NCBI RefSeq assembly: GCF_009687865.1
Contig: NZ_BLAE01000079.1
Span: forward strand, 1-54,188
From: Acrocarpospora macrocephala
GTDB taxonomy: Bacteria; Actinomycetota; Actinomycetes; Streptosporangiales; Streptosporangiaceae
DNA: 54,188 nucleotides
Direction: 5' to 3'
In this document: positions 17,672-25,624 of the stretch, one piece after another
Layout: each line of letters starts with the position of its first letter
Position numbering within the stretch: position 1 is the stretch's first letter
Notes under the pieces: model-generated
What the model was told of the DNA's origin: nothing
The model's database searches: none
The model's input: only the letters and a program-made list of their open reading frames with translations
Program-made: the position numbers and the translations under genes

Positions 17672-18094
17672 TCAACGGGGATGCGAGGATTGGAGCTCGG
17701 CCCGCACCGCTGGCGTGAGAACCTGACCCGCGCGCTCGACGAGGAGCGTCATCTGGTAGGCCACCAAGCCCATGTCACAATCGGCCGCCGCCAGCACGGC
17801 CAGACACGAACCATCGCTGATCGACATGATCAGGAGCAGCCCGCGCTGCATCTCGACCACCGTCTGCGTGACCGGGCCACCCTCGAACACCCGGGACGCG
17901 CCCTGCGTCAGGCTGATCAGACCGGCGGCCACCGCCGCCAGCTGGTCGGCCCGATCCTTGGGGAACCCCTCGGAGTACGCCAGGGGCAATCCGTCGGCGG
18001 AGACCACCACGGTGTGGGCCACGCCTGGGACGTTGTTCACAAAATCAGTGATCAGCCAATTGACGCCGCGAGCGGCCTGGCTCATTTCCCTCAT
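17672..18094 (-). CDS. Conservon 2 roadblock/LC7 protein (CvnB-type)
   Basis: 140-residue roadblock protein, nearly identical to that of conservon 1 ([40 protein letters not shown]). The ATG at 18094 overlaps the kinase stop as ATGA, so translation is coupled to the kinase; conservon 1 has a 37-base gap instead. Confidence 0.93.
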   Translation of the reverse strand: MREMSQAARGVNWLITDFVNNVPGVAHTVVVSADGLPLAYSEGFPKDRADQLAAVAAGLISLTQGASRVFEGGPVTQTVVEMQRGLLLIMSISDGSCLAVLAAADCDMGLVAYQMTLLVERAGQVLTPAVRAELQSSHPR

Positions 18095-21000
18095 GCCTCA
18101 TCCTTATCGCTCTCAGGACCGCTGTGGACGGCCCCAGGCCATCCTTGCTCCTCGCTGATGTCACCCCTGGCCACCGCACGGCCTTGCCGTACGCCCTGCT
18201 GGAAGCTCGACAGGCGGCTGCGCACCCGCTCGGGGGAGACCCCGGGCATCGGGCCGGGCGGTGCGGCGGGAACGGCGGCGGGCGCAACGGCGGCCGCCGC
18301 GACCGCCGAGGACGGCTTGGAGTCCGCGGAACCGGGGACCAAGTTGGCCTTGGGCACCCGCTTCGGCAGACCGGAAGAGGTTACCCCGCCCAGGGCGGGC
18401 TCGGCTGCGGCCTTGGCGGCCTGCCAGCCCGCGTCAGCCGGGGACGACCAGGCCTTGCGCTCGGCCGGACCGCCTTCCGCGTCCCCGTCGGGCTCTTCCG
18501 AGCTGGGCGCGGACCGGCGGAACCAGTCGGACTCGACCGCCGCGAAGATCGGGAGGAACTCGTCGATCTCCTCCAGCGGTGAGCTGCGGACCACCGGCAG
18601 CGGGCCGGTGTTGTCCACGTCCGGCTCGAACGGGCCGCGTAACGGCCGCCCCGGCCAGCCGTTGCCCCGCTCTCCTGGAGCGCCCTGCGGCCCGCCAGGC
18701 CAGCTGGGGCTGCCGGGCGTGGGCGGCTGCCCGGGCCAGGACGTCTCGGGCGGGGCGCCGTTGTCGAAGGGTCGGGGGGAGGCGTAGGAACCGGAGGAGA
18801 AGGCGCCGGAGTCGAACGGGTTCGGCCCGGTCGTGTTGCCGGCCCCGAATCCACCGGAGGTGCTGGGATCGAACGGATTGGGACCGGTCGTGTTGAATCC
18901 GCCGGAGGTGCTCGGGTCGAACGGGTTGGGACCGGTCGCGTTCCCGGCGCCGAAGGCACCGGATTCGAACGGGCTGCGCCCGCCCGGGTCGAACGGATTG
19001 CGGTTGGGCCCGGTGTCGAACGGGTTGCTCCCGGCAGCCGGTTCGAACGGGTTGCGCGTGCCGAACGGGTTGGTGGTGGACCCGGTGTCGAACGGGCCGC
19101 GCTCCTGGCCACGCTCCAGGGCGGGCGGCGTACGGTCGAAGCCGCCCTGCTGGTTGCGCTGCTCGAAGTTCTCGAACCGGCCACGCCGCCACGGCTCGGG
19201 CGCGCCCATGCCAGGGGCGTCCGCGCCGAAGACCGGCGGGCGGGCCATCGTCTCGAACGAGGTGGGGCTGGCCAGCGCGGGCTGCCCGAACGCCGGAGCG
19301 GGCGGCAGGCCGTACTGCTGGGGGCCGCCGGGCAGCGCGGCGGGCTGCTGCGGCATGCCGGGGAACGCGGCGGGCTGGGAGAGCAGCGACTCGGGCAGCA
19401 GCACCATGGCGGTCAGGCCGCCCATGTCCTGCTGGCGCAGCTGCACCCGGATGCCGTGCCGCAGGGCCAGCCGGCCGACCACGAACAGGCCCATCCGGCG
19501 GGACACCGACACGTCCACGACGGGCGGGTTGGCCAGCCGCCAGTTGGCGGCGGCGAGCTCCTCGCCGGTCATGCCGATGCCGACGTCGCTGACGGAGATC
19601 ATCAGTCCGCCGCCGTCGATCCGGTTGCTGGAGACGGCGACCTTGGTCTCCCGGGGGGAGAAGGAGATCGCGTTCTCGACCAGCTCGGCGACCAGGTGCA
19701 CGACGTCGTTGACCGACTGGCCGACGACGGCGACGCCCGGCTGGATCTGGATGTTGACCCGCTCGTAGTTCTCCACCTCCGACAGCGAGGCGCGGACCAC
19801 GTCCACCACGGGGACCGGCTGGCCCCACCGGCGCGCGGGCTCCTGCCCGGCGAGGACCAGGAGGTTCTCACTGTTACGGCGCATGCGGGTGGCCAGGTGG
19901 TCCAGCTTGAACAGGTTGCCGAGCCGCTGGTCGTCCTGCTCGCCCTGCTCCAGGCCCTCGATGAGGGACAGCTGGCGTTCCACCAGCGTCTGGGTGCGGC
20001 GGGACAGGTTGACGAACATCGAGTTGACGTTGCTGCGCAGCTTGGCCTCGTCGCCCGCCAGCCGGACCGCCTCGCGGTGGACCTCGTCGAAGGCCCGGGC
20101 CACTTCCCCGATCTCGTCGCTGGTGGTGACCCCGATCGGGAACACGTCGGGGGCCTCGGCGGACTCGCCGGACTCGCGCAGCCGCTGGACCGTGTCCGGC
20201 AGCCGGGATCCGGCGATCTCCAGGGCCTCCCGGCGCAGCCGGCGCAGCGGGCGGGTGAGCGAGCTCGCCACCAGGGCGGTGATGGCCAGCACGACGGCCA
20301 GCAGGACCAGGATCAGGACGCCGGAGATGATGGCGCTGCGCTGCTCGCTGTCCTGCAGCGACTGGCTGTGCGTGACCACCTCGGCGCCGAGGTCCTTCTC
20401 CACTTCGCGCATCAGGTCGATGGTGGAGGAGGCCGCGTTGTACCAGCTGGAGGCGTCGTTGCTGCGGAGCAGGTCGAGGTTGCCGATGAAGGTGCCCGCG
20501 CGGACCTGGGCGAGCGCGAGCGCGCGCATCGAGTGCGTGCGCTCGACCTCGGGACCCTGCACCGTGCTCTTGTAGAGGGCGGCGATCGCGGGCGACGCCT
20601 CCTTCTGGAAGGTCACCAGGTCCGCGTCGTGGTTGCGGACGGCCGTGAGGAAGTCGGAGAGGTCGTCGTAGTCCAGCTTGCCCTTGGCGATGATCGCGAC
20701 GGTCAGGATGCCGCGGCTCCTGGACAGGTTCTCCTTGGCCCGGCTGAGCGCGGTCAGCGCCAGGCTGTCGCCGAACAGCTGCTGGTCGGCGCCGCTGCGG
20801 CCGAGGTCCTCGTGGAGCACGCTGATGTCGGCGATCATGCGCGTGTACATGCCGATGGCGCCTCGGGCGGGCACCTGGCTGTTGATGAGGCCCTTGCGGT
20901 GCCCCTCCAGGCCCTGGAGCCAGCCGGTGATGCGCTTGGCCTGGTTGAGCACGCGGGTGGGCTGCGACTCGTCCAGCGTCTGGAGCGACTCGATCACCCG

Positions 21001-21381
21001 GCCCCGGATGCCGTCCACCTTGTTCTGCTGGTTGAGTACCTGGTTCTTCCGGGAGTTGCGGAAGCCCTCGGCGCTGTACATGGCCATCAGGTCGCGTTCT
21101 CTGGCCAGCTCGTGGTTGATCTCGTCCAGCTGGACCACGAGTTCGGCGACCTGGGTGAGCCGGCGGTACTCGGCCGACGTGCTGATCGCCGCGGTGAGCT
21201 GAACACCGGCGAACAGCACGCCGACGACCGTCGGCAGGAGGATCAGCGCGACCAGGCGGGAGCGCACCCGCCAGTTGCCCAGCCGCATAAACGCAGCGCG
21301 GGAGCCGGAGGAAGCCGCCGAAGCCGTGGGCTCCGGCCCGTTCCCTATCGCTCGGCCACCTCGCGGGTCGTGCGTTGTCAC
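18091..21381 (-). CDS. Conservon 2 sensor histidine kinase-like protein (CvnA-type) with NPF repeats
   Basis: 1096-residue receptor-like protein with the same plan as conservon 1: membrane segment (LVALILLPTVVGVLFAGV), extracytoplasmic helical sensor domain, second membrane segment (ISGVLILVLLAVVLAITALVA), HAMP, LDHLATRMRRNSENLL helix, and HATPase domain (ELVENAISFS, DVGIGMT). The long low-complexity tail (from about residue 670) contains at least eight N/S-P-F-D/E/G motifs, densest at 18800-19080. It ends in SRLSSFQQGVRQGRAVARG like the other kinases. The start is GTG at 21381. Confidence 0.92.
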   Translation of the reverse strand: MTTHDPRGGRAIGNGPEPTASAASSGSRAAFMRLGNWRVRSRLVALILLPTVVGVLFAGVQLTAAISTSAEYRRLTQVAELVVQLDEINHELARERDLMAMYSAEGFRNSRKNQVLNQQNKVDGIRGRVIESLQTLDESQPTRVLNQAKRITGWLQGLEGHRKGLINSQVPARGAIGMYTRMIADISVLHEDLGRSGADQQLFGDSLALTALSRAKENLSRSRGILTVAIIAKGKLDYDDLSDFLTAVRNHDADLVTFQKEASPAIAALYKSTVQGPEVERTHSMRALALAQVRAGTFIGNLDLLRSNDASSWYNAASSTIDLMREVEKDLGAEVVTHSQSLQDSEQRSAIISGVLILVLLAVVLAITALVASSLTRPLRRLRREALEIAGSRLPDTVQRLRESGESAEAPDVFPIGVTTSDEIGEVARAFDEVHREAVRLAGDEAKLRSNVNSMFVNLSRRTQTLVERQLSLIEGLEQGEQDDQRLGNLFKLDHLATRMRRNSENLLVLAGQEPARRWGQPVPVVDVVRASLSEVENYERVNIQIQPGVAVVGQSVNDVVHLVAELVENAISFSPRETKVAVSSNRIDGGGLMISVSDVGIGMTGEELAAANWRLANPPVVDVSVSRRMGLFVVGRLALRHGIRVQLRQQDMGGLTAMVLLPESLLSQPAAFPGMPQQPAALPGGPQQYGLPPAPAFGQPALASPTSFETMARPPVFGADAPGMGAPEPWRRGRFENFEQRNQQGGFDRTPPALERGQERGPFDTGSTTNPFGTRNPFEPAAGSNPFDTGPNRNPFDPGGRSPFESGAFGAGNATGPNPFDPSTSGGFNTTGPNPFDPSTSGGFGAGNTTGPNPFDSGAFSSGSYASPRPFDNGAPPETSWPGQPPTPGSPSWPGGPQGAPGERGNGWPGRPLRGPFEPDVDNTGPLPVVRSSPLEEIDEFLPIFAAVESDWFRRSAPSSEEPDGDAEGGPAERKAWSSPADAGWQAAKAAAEPALGGVTSSGLPKRVPKANLVPGSADSKPSSAVAAAAVAPAAVPAAPPGPMPGVSPERVRSRLSSFQQGVRQGRAVARGDISEEQGWPGAVHSGPESDKDEA

Positions 21382-21500
21382 TGGCTTCTAAACCTCTCGC
21401 CTGTCACGCGTGTGCCTTCTGTGGCATCAGAAATTGGAACACACCATTACCAGATCGGCGAATCACACATCATGCACGAATCCGGACGTATGGCATGTTA

Positions 21501-22781
21501 TTACTTGGCAGCGACCTTCTCGATGACATCTGCGGCAACCCGCAACCCGTCCCGGCGGCGGATCTCCGCGCCGGCGACGGCCAGGCGTTCGCGCAGCTCG
21601 GTGTCGCCGAGCAGGCGGTCGAGCGCCGCGTAGAGCTCTTCGTCGGTGAACGTGTAGGTGTTCAGGCGGACGCCGTAACCGGTCTCGTGGACCCGCTGGG
21701 CGTTGTCGTACTGGTCCCAGAACAGCGGCAGCACGATCATCGGCTTGCCGAAGTGCAGCGCCTCGGTGGTGGTGTTGTTGCCGCCGTGGGTGATGACGAG
21801 GTCGACCAGCGGAATGATCTTAGTCTGCGGCACGAACTCCGCACCCCACATATTGGGCGCGAGCTCGATTTCCGCATGCAGCGGGCCCTTGGAGACGATG
21901 TATTTGTGCGGTGTACGGCCCAGCGCGTCGATCACCCGCCGCATCAGCTCCACATCGGCCGAACCGAGCGAGCCGAGCGAGAAGTAGATCAACGCCTCAT
22001 CGCCGCGCTCGAACGGAAGCGTGAAAGACTCATCGGTCTCGCGGACCGAGGAGTCCAGCCGGGTCCACGACGGATCCAGCGGGCGCTCTGCGGTGTAGTC
22101 GATGATCTCGGGGTAGACGTAGAGGTTGGCGTCGCCCTCGTGGATGAAGTCCAGGTCCGGCAGCGGCGGGGCGCCCTGCTCGACCACCCAGGCATTGAAC
22201 GCGGTCCAGATCTCCCGGTGGGTGCGGTCGTACTCGGCCCGGAACTCCGCCCAGCCGGTGCCGTCGGCGGGCAGGCCGGAGAAGACCGGGGCCACGCCGT
22301 CGCCGCGCACCTCCAGCGGGTTGCACGACATGATCCGGACGAACGGCACGCCCGCGGTCAGCAGCGCCGGGAAGGTGATGACGTTGTCCTCGACGATCAC
22401 ATCCGGCTTGACCCGGGCGATGATGTCCTTCAGCTGCGGCTCGCAGTACTTCGCGCCGTCGATCAGCGCGTCCCAGATCGGCTTGGTGACCGTCTCCAGC
22501 TGCACCTGGGTGGACTTGCGGTATTCCGGCGCGGTGTCGCGGATGAAGTCCTTCCAGAACTGGCCGGCGTCCTGCTCCCCCGCGTCCTCGGCGGGCTCGG
22601 CCAGGTCGACCAGGTCCTCCTCGAACCCGAGGGCGGTCAGCTTGCCCTTCCAGGACGCCTCCGCGGCGAAGACCACCCGGTGCCCGCGGCGGCGCAGCAC
22701 GTCGCCGATGCCGATGCAGTTGTTGGTGGGCCCGTAGGCGCTCTCCGGCATGAAGAGCACCGTCAGCGGCTGCTCAACCAT
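21501..22781 (-). CDS. UGT-type glycosyltransferase (MGT/GT1 family)
   Basis: 426-residue GT1-fold glycosyltransferase that should move a sugar from a nucleotide donor to a lipophilic small molecule or macrolide. The N-terminal acceptor domain begins PLTVLFMPESAYGPTNNC and includes GHRVVFAAEASW. The C-terminal donor site is clear: YFSLGSLG and THGGNNTTTEALHFGKP then LPLFWDQYDNAQR, the bacterial form of the plant PSPG motif. The ATG at 22781 gives the family-typical start. It lies downstream of an extracytoplasmic binding lipoprotein, with a strong hairpin between them. The acceptor is unknown. Confidence 0.9.
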   Translation of the reverse strand: MVEQPLTVLFMPESAYGPTNNCIGIGDVLRRRGHRVVFAAEASWKGKLTALGFEEDLVDLAEPAEDAGEQDAGQFWKDFIRDTAPEYRKSTQVQLETVTKPIWDALIDGAKYCEPQLKDIIARVKPDVIVEDNVITFPALLTAGVPFVRIMSCNPLEVRGDGVAPVFSGLPADGTGWAEFRAEYDRTHREIWTAFNAWVVEQGAPPLPDLDFIHEGDANLYVYPEIIDYTAERPLDPSWTRLDSSVRETDESFTLPFERGDEALIYFSLGSLGSADVELMRRVIDALGRTPHKYIVSKGPLHAEIELAPNMWGAEFVPQTKIIPLVDLVITHGGNNTTTEALHFGKPMIVLPLFWDQYDNAQRVHETGYGVRLNTYTFTDEELYAALDRLLGDTELRERLAVAGAEIRRRDGLRVAADVIEKVAAK

Positions 22782-22825
22782 TCGTCTGTCTCCCGATCGC
22801 AATCAATGTCCGGTGGGGACGGCAG

Positions 22826-22854
22826 GGCGGCGGGCGCCACAAGCGCCCGCCGCC
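22826..22854 (-). terminator. Intercistronic hairpin between binding lipoprotein and glycosyltransferase
   Basis: Perfect 12-bp GC stem (GGCGGCGGGCGC and complement) with a 5-base loop, 12 bases past the lipoprotein stop and 45 bases before the glycosyltransferase start. There is no T-tract. It probably protects or partly terminates the lipoprotein message. Confidence 0.55.
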
Positions 22855-22866
22855 ACACCAACGGCC

Positions 22867-24000
22867 TTACTGAGCTGCCTGGACCTCGGTCGACAGGCGG
22901 GTGTACTTCACCGAGTCCTGGCCGAGGTCGATGATCGACTCACCCTCCAGCAACTTCGCGGGCGTCATCGCGAGCGGCGGGTAGGACGCGTAGAGCGCGG
23001 GGTCCACGCTGTCCATCGCGGCCTTGTTGGGGACCTTGTAGAGGATGTTCGCGGCCACCCACCCGTGCACCTTCGGGTCCAGGATGTAGTTGATGAAGGC
23101 GTGCGCCGCCTCCTTGTTCTTGGAGGACTTCAGGATCACCATCGTGTCCGCCCAGAGGTCGCTGCCCTCGGTCGGGATGACGAACTTGACCTTCGGCTTG
23201 TCCGTCGGGCACCAGCCGTCCCAGGCCACGGCCATGGCCGCCTGGCCCTCGGCCACCTTCGTGCCGAAGGTGGTGTCGTCGAAGGCGAGCATCGTCGACT
23301 TGGCCTTGAGCAGCAGATCCTTGGCCGCGGCCAGGTCGGCGTCGGAGGTGGTGTTGATCGACTTCTTGAGGGCCTTCAGCGCGGGCAGCGCGAGCCAGCG
23401 CTCGGTGGTCATCATGAGGACCTTGCCGACGGCCTTGCCCTTCGGGACGAGGATGTCGTTCCAGCTGGTCGGCGGCGCGTCCACCAGGTCGGTGCGGTAG
23501 CAGATGCCGGTGGTGCCCCAGGTGTAGGGCACGGAGAAGACGTTGCCCTTGTCGTAGGACAGGTTGGCGGCCTCGGGGTAGAGGTTGGCCAGGTTCGGGA
23601 TCAGCTCGGGGTGCAGGGGCTCGAGCAGACCGGCCTCGTTGAGCGCCTGCGCGTACTGACCGGAGACGAACACCAGGTCGAAGCTGGTGTCCTGGCCGGT
23701 GGTCAGCTTGCCCATGATTTCTTCGTTGGTGGCATGCGGAGCGATCTTCAGATCGAACTTCAGATCCTTCTTGATCCGCTCGGGGAGGTCCGGCGGGCTG
23801 TACCCCTCCCAGATCGACATGGAGAGGCTCTGCTTGCTGAGATCAGCGTTGGGGTCGAGCTGAACCGTCGTGGCGCTAGGCGCCGCCGCCGCGGTGGAGT
23901 CCGGCGAGGTGCTTGATCCACCACACGCGGCCAGCGCGAGGACAAGTCCGGCGGCAGTGAAAGCAGCCGGCAGTTGACGGGTGTACCGGATACGGGACAC
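22867..24000 (-). CDS. Orphan extracellular solute-binding lipoprotein (PotD/PotF type)
   Basis: 377-residue exported lipoprotein with lipobox LALAAC and the plan of spermidine/putrescine-binding proteins: SMSIWEGYSPPDLPERI, DLVFVSGQYAQALNEAGLLEPL, and YTWGTTGICYRTDLV. The start is GTG at 24000, placed 8 bases after AAGGAG. An in-frame ATG at 24075 is less likely because it has no binding site and would precede the signal peptide by 25 residues. No permease or ATPase gene lies nearby, so it either feeds a transporter encoded elsewhere or has a sensing role. A palindrome at 24128-24141 may control it. Confidence 0.88.
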   Translation of the reverse strand: MSRIRYTRQLPAAFTAAGLVLALAACGGSSTSPDSTAAAAPSATTVQLDPNADLSKQSLSMSIWEGYSPPDLPERIKKDLKFDLKIAPHATNEEIMGKLTTGQDTSFDLVFVSGQYAQALNEAGLLEPLHPELIPNLANLYPEAANLSYDKGNVFSVPYTWGTTGICYRTDLVDAPPTSWNDILVPKGKAVGKVLMMTTERWLALPALKALKKSINTTSDADLAAAKDLLLKAKSTMLAFDDTTFGTKVAEGQAAMAVAWDGWCPTDKPKVKFVIPTEGSDLWADTMVILKSSKNKEAAHAFINYILDPKVHGWVAANILYKVPNKAAMDSVDPALYASYPPLAMTPAKLLEGESIIDLGQDSVKYTRLSTEVQAAQ

Positions 24001-24127
24001 GACCGCTACTCCTTCATAGGTGCCTTGATGCCTGCGAGCAGCAGACCAAAGAGGGAGTGTTGCAGTCCATATCAAGATAGATCAAGACTTTTCGGGACAT
24101 TGTTAGCTGGACGTTCACGGTCCGATT

Positions 24128-24141
24128 TGAATCCGGATTCA
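24128..24141. promoter_or_regulatory. Palindrome upstream of the orphan binding lipoprotein
   Basis: 14-base perfect palindrome TGAATCCGGATTCA with a central CG, about 130 bases before the GTG. It has the form of a repressor or activator operator; the factor is unknown. Confidence 0.4.
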
Positions 24142-24220
24142 GCTCACGTCCCGGTCCACTTTGCAAACCCGGACAAATCACCATAAATCACCATTTAATG
24201 ATCTTTATCTGGGCAAAGCT

Positions 24221-24254
24221 AAGGGCCATGTGCCGGTTCCAGCGCATGGCCCTT
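24221..24254 (-). terminator. Terminator after conservon 3
   Basis: 10-bp perfect stem (AAGGGCCATG / CATGGCCCTT) with a 14-base loop, 17 bases past the GTPase stop. T-richness after it is modest. Confidence 0.6.
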
Positions 24255-24270
24255 ATTGCCTATTTTCTGG

Positions 24271-24855
24271 CTAGTACGGTCTCCCGTACGCCGACCGCAC
24301 CGTCAGCACATATTCCACCAAGGTGATCAAAGTCGACTTGACCGCCTCCCGGGAACGCGCGTCCGTACGGATGACCGGAATGGTGGCGGCCAGCGACAGC
24401 GCCTCCCGCACCTCCTCCTCGGCGTGCAGGAACTGCCCGTCCCAGCCGTTCATCGCCACCACGAAGGGCAGCTGGGCCTCTTCGAAGTAGTCGATGGCCG
24501 GGAAGCTGTCGGCCAACCGGCGGCTGTCCACCAGCACGACCGCGCCGATCGCGCCCCGCACCAGGTCATCCCACATGAACCAGAAACGGTGCTGCCCGGG
24601 CGTGCCGAACAGGTACAGGATCAGGTCCTGGTCGAGGGAGAGCCGGCCGAAGTCCATGGCCACCGTGGTGGTGGTCTTGTTCGGCGTCAGCCCGAGGTCG
24701 TCGATGCCGGTGCTGGCATCGGTCATCACCGCTTCGGTCGTCAGCGGAAGGATCTCCGAGACGGCACCGACGAAGGTCGTCTTGCCCACGCCGAACCCGC
24801 CCGCCACGACGATCTTCGTCGAGGTCAGGCCGCGACTAGAGCCTGCGAAGTCCAC
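24271..24855 (-). CDS. Conservon 3 GTPase (CvnD-type)
   Basis: 194-residue member of the same GTPase family (P-loop GGFGVGKTT; FGTPGQHRFWF). It is more diverged from the other two: the last 60 residues differ (FVVAMNGWDGQFLHAEEE), and the N-terminus is short. It overlaps the DUF742 gene by 20 bases. A terminator hairpin follows. Confidence 0.92.
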   Translation of the reverse strand: MDFAGSSRGLTSTKIVVAGGFGVGKTTFVGAVSEILPLTTEAVMTDASTGIDDLGLTPNKTTTTVAMDFGRLSLDQDLILYLFGTPGQHRFWFMWDDLVRGAIGAVVLVDSRRLADSFPAIDYFEEAQLPFVVAMNGWDGQFLHAEEEVREALSLAATIPVIRTDARSREAVKSTLITLVEYVLTVRSAYGRPY

Positions 24856-25198
24856 TGAGCACCCTTTCGAGCAAATTGTGGTCTGGTTGTCCCTGGTTGA
24901 GCTGCGGCATGTGCAGGCGGACCAGACCCTCGTCGGCCAGGTCGGCGATCAGCACCCGCGCCACGCCGAGGGGGACCCGGAGCAGCGCGGAGATCTCCGC
25001 GACCGAACGCACGGAACGGCAGAGCGTCATGATCGCTTCCTGCTCGGGCTCGAGCATCGAGTAGTCATCGCTCATGAACGTCACCGTGGAGACCAACGTC
25101 TCCATCGCCAGATGGTAACGCGGTTCCGCACGTCCTCCGGTGACGGCGTACGGACGGAAGAGCGGCTCGTCCTCCGTACCCTCAGGTCCACGCATCAC
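24836..25198 (-). CDS. Conservon 3 DUF742 protein (CvnC-type)
   Basis: 120-residue DUF742 protein (FRPYAVTGGRA, CRSVRSVAEISALLRVPLG, ending LLERVLSGLRRL). Compared with the first two it has a more acidic centre. It follows the roadblock gene by 6 bases. Confidence 0.9.
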   Translation of the reverse strand: MMRGPEGTEDEPLFRPYAVTGGRAEPRYHLAMETLVSTVTFMSDDYSMLEPEQEAIMTLCRSVRSVAEISALLRVPLGVARVLIADLADEGLVRLHMPQLNQGQPDHNLLERVLSGLRRL

Positions 25199-25204
25199 CG
25201 AACA

Positions 25205-25624
25205 TCACCGGCGACTGGTCTGCAGTTCGGCCCGCAACGCCGGCGTGAGCGTCTGACCTGCGCGCTCGACCAGCAGCGTCATCTGGTAGGCCACCAGACC
25301 CATGTCGCAGTCCGGCGCCGCCAGCACGGTCAGGCAGGAGCCGTCGCTGATGGCCATCACGAGCACCAGGCCGCGCTGCATCTCCACCACGGTCTGGGTC
25401 ACCTCGCCGCCGTCGAACACCCGGGAGGCGCCCGCCGTGAGGCTGAGCAGCCCGGCGGCCACCGCCGCCAGCTGGTCGGCCCGGTCCGGGGGAAAGCCGT
25501 CGGAGTTCGCCAGCCGCAGGCCGTCGGCGGAGACCACCACGGCGTGCGCGACGCCGGGGGTGCCGCTCACGAACTCGGTGATCAGCCAGTCGAACCTGCG
25601 CGCCTCGACGCTCAGCTCGTTCAC
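25205..25624 (-). CDS. Conservon 3 roadblock/LC7 protein (CvnB-type)
   Basis: 139-residue roadblock protein (FDWLITEFVSGTPGVAHAVVVS, then [19 protein letters not shown]). The GTG at 25624 overlaps the kinase stop as GTGA, giving translational coupling. It is less like conservons 1 and 2 than these are like each other. Confidence 0.92.
   Translation of the reverse strand: MNELSVEARRFDWLITEFVSGTPGVAHAVVVSADGLRLANSDGFPPDRADQLAAVAAGLLSLTAGASRVFDGGEVTQTVVEMQRGLVLVMAISDGSCLTVLAAPDCDMGLVAYQMTLLVERAGQTLTPALRAELQTSRR

Noticed and set aside
18800-19080. Functional equivalence of the NPF repeats with eukaryotic EH-domain ligands
   Set aside because: The motif is short and no EH domain exists in the window; likeness is probably convergent.
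12241-24000. Specialised-metabolite biosynthetic cluster
   Set aside because: There are a methyltransferase and a glycosyltransferase, but no core synthase (PKS, NRPS, terpene or RiPP) and they lie in separate operons on opposite strands.
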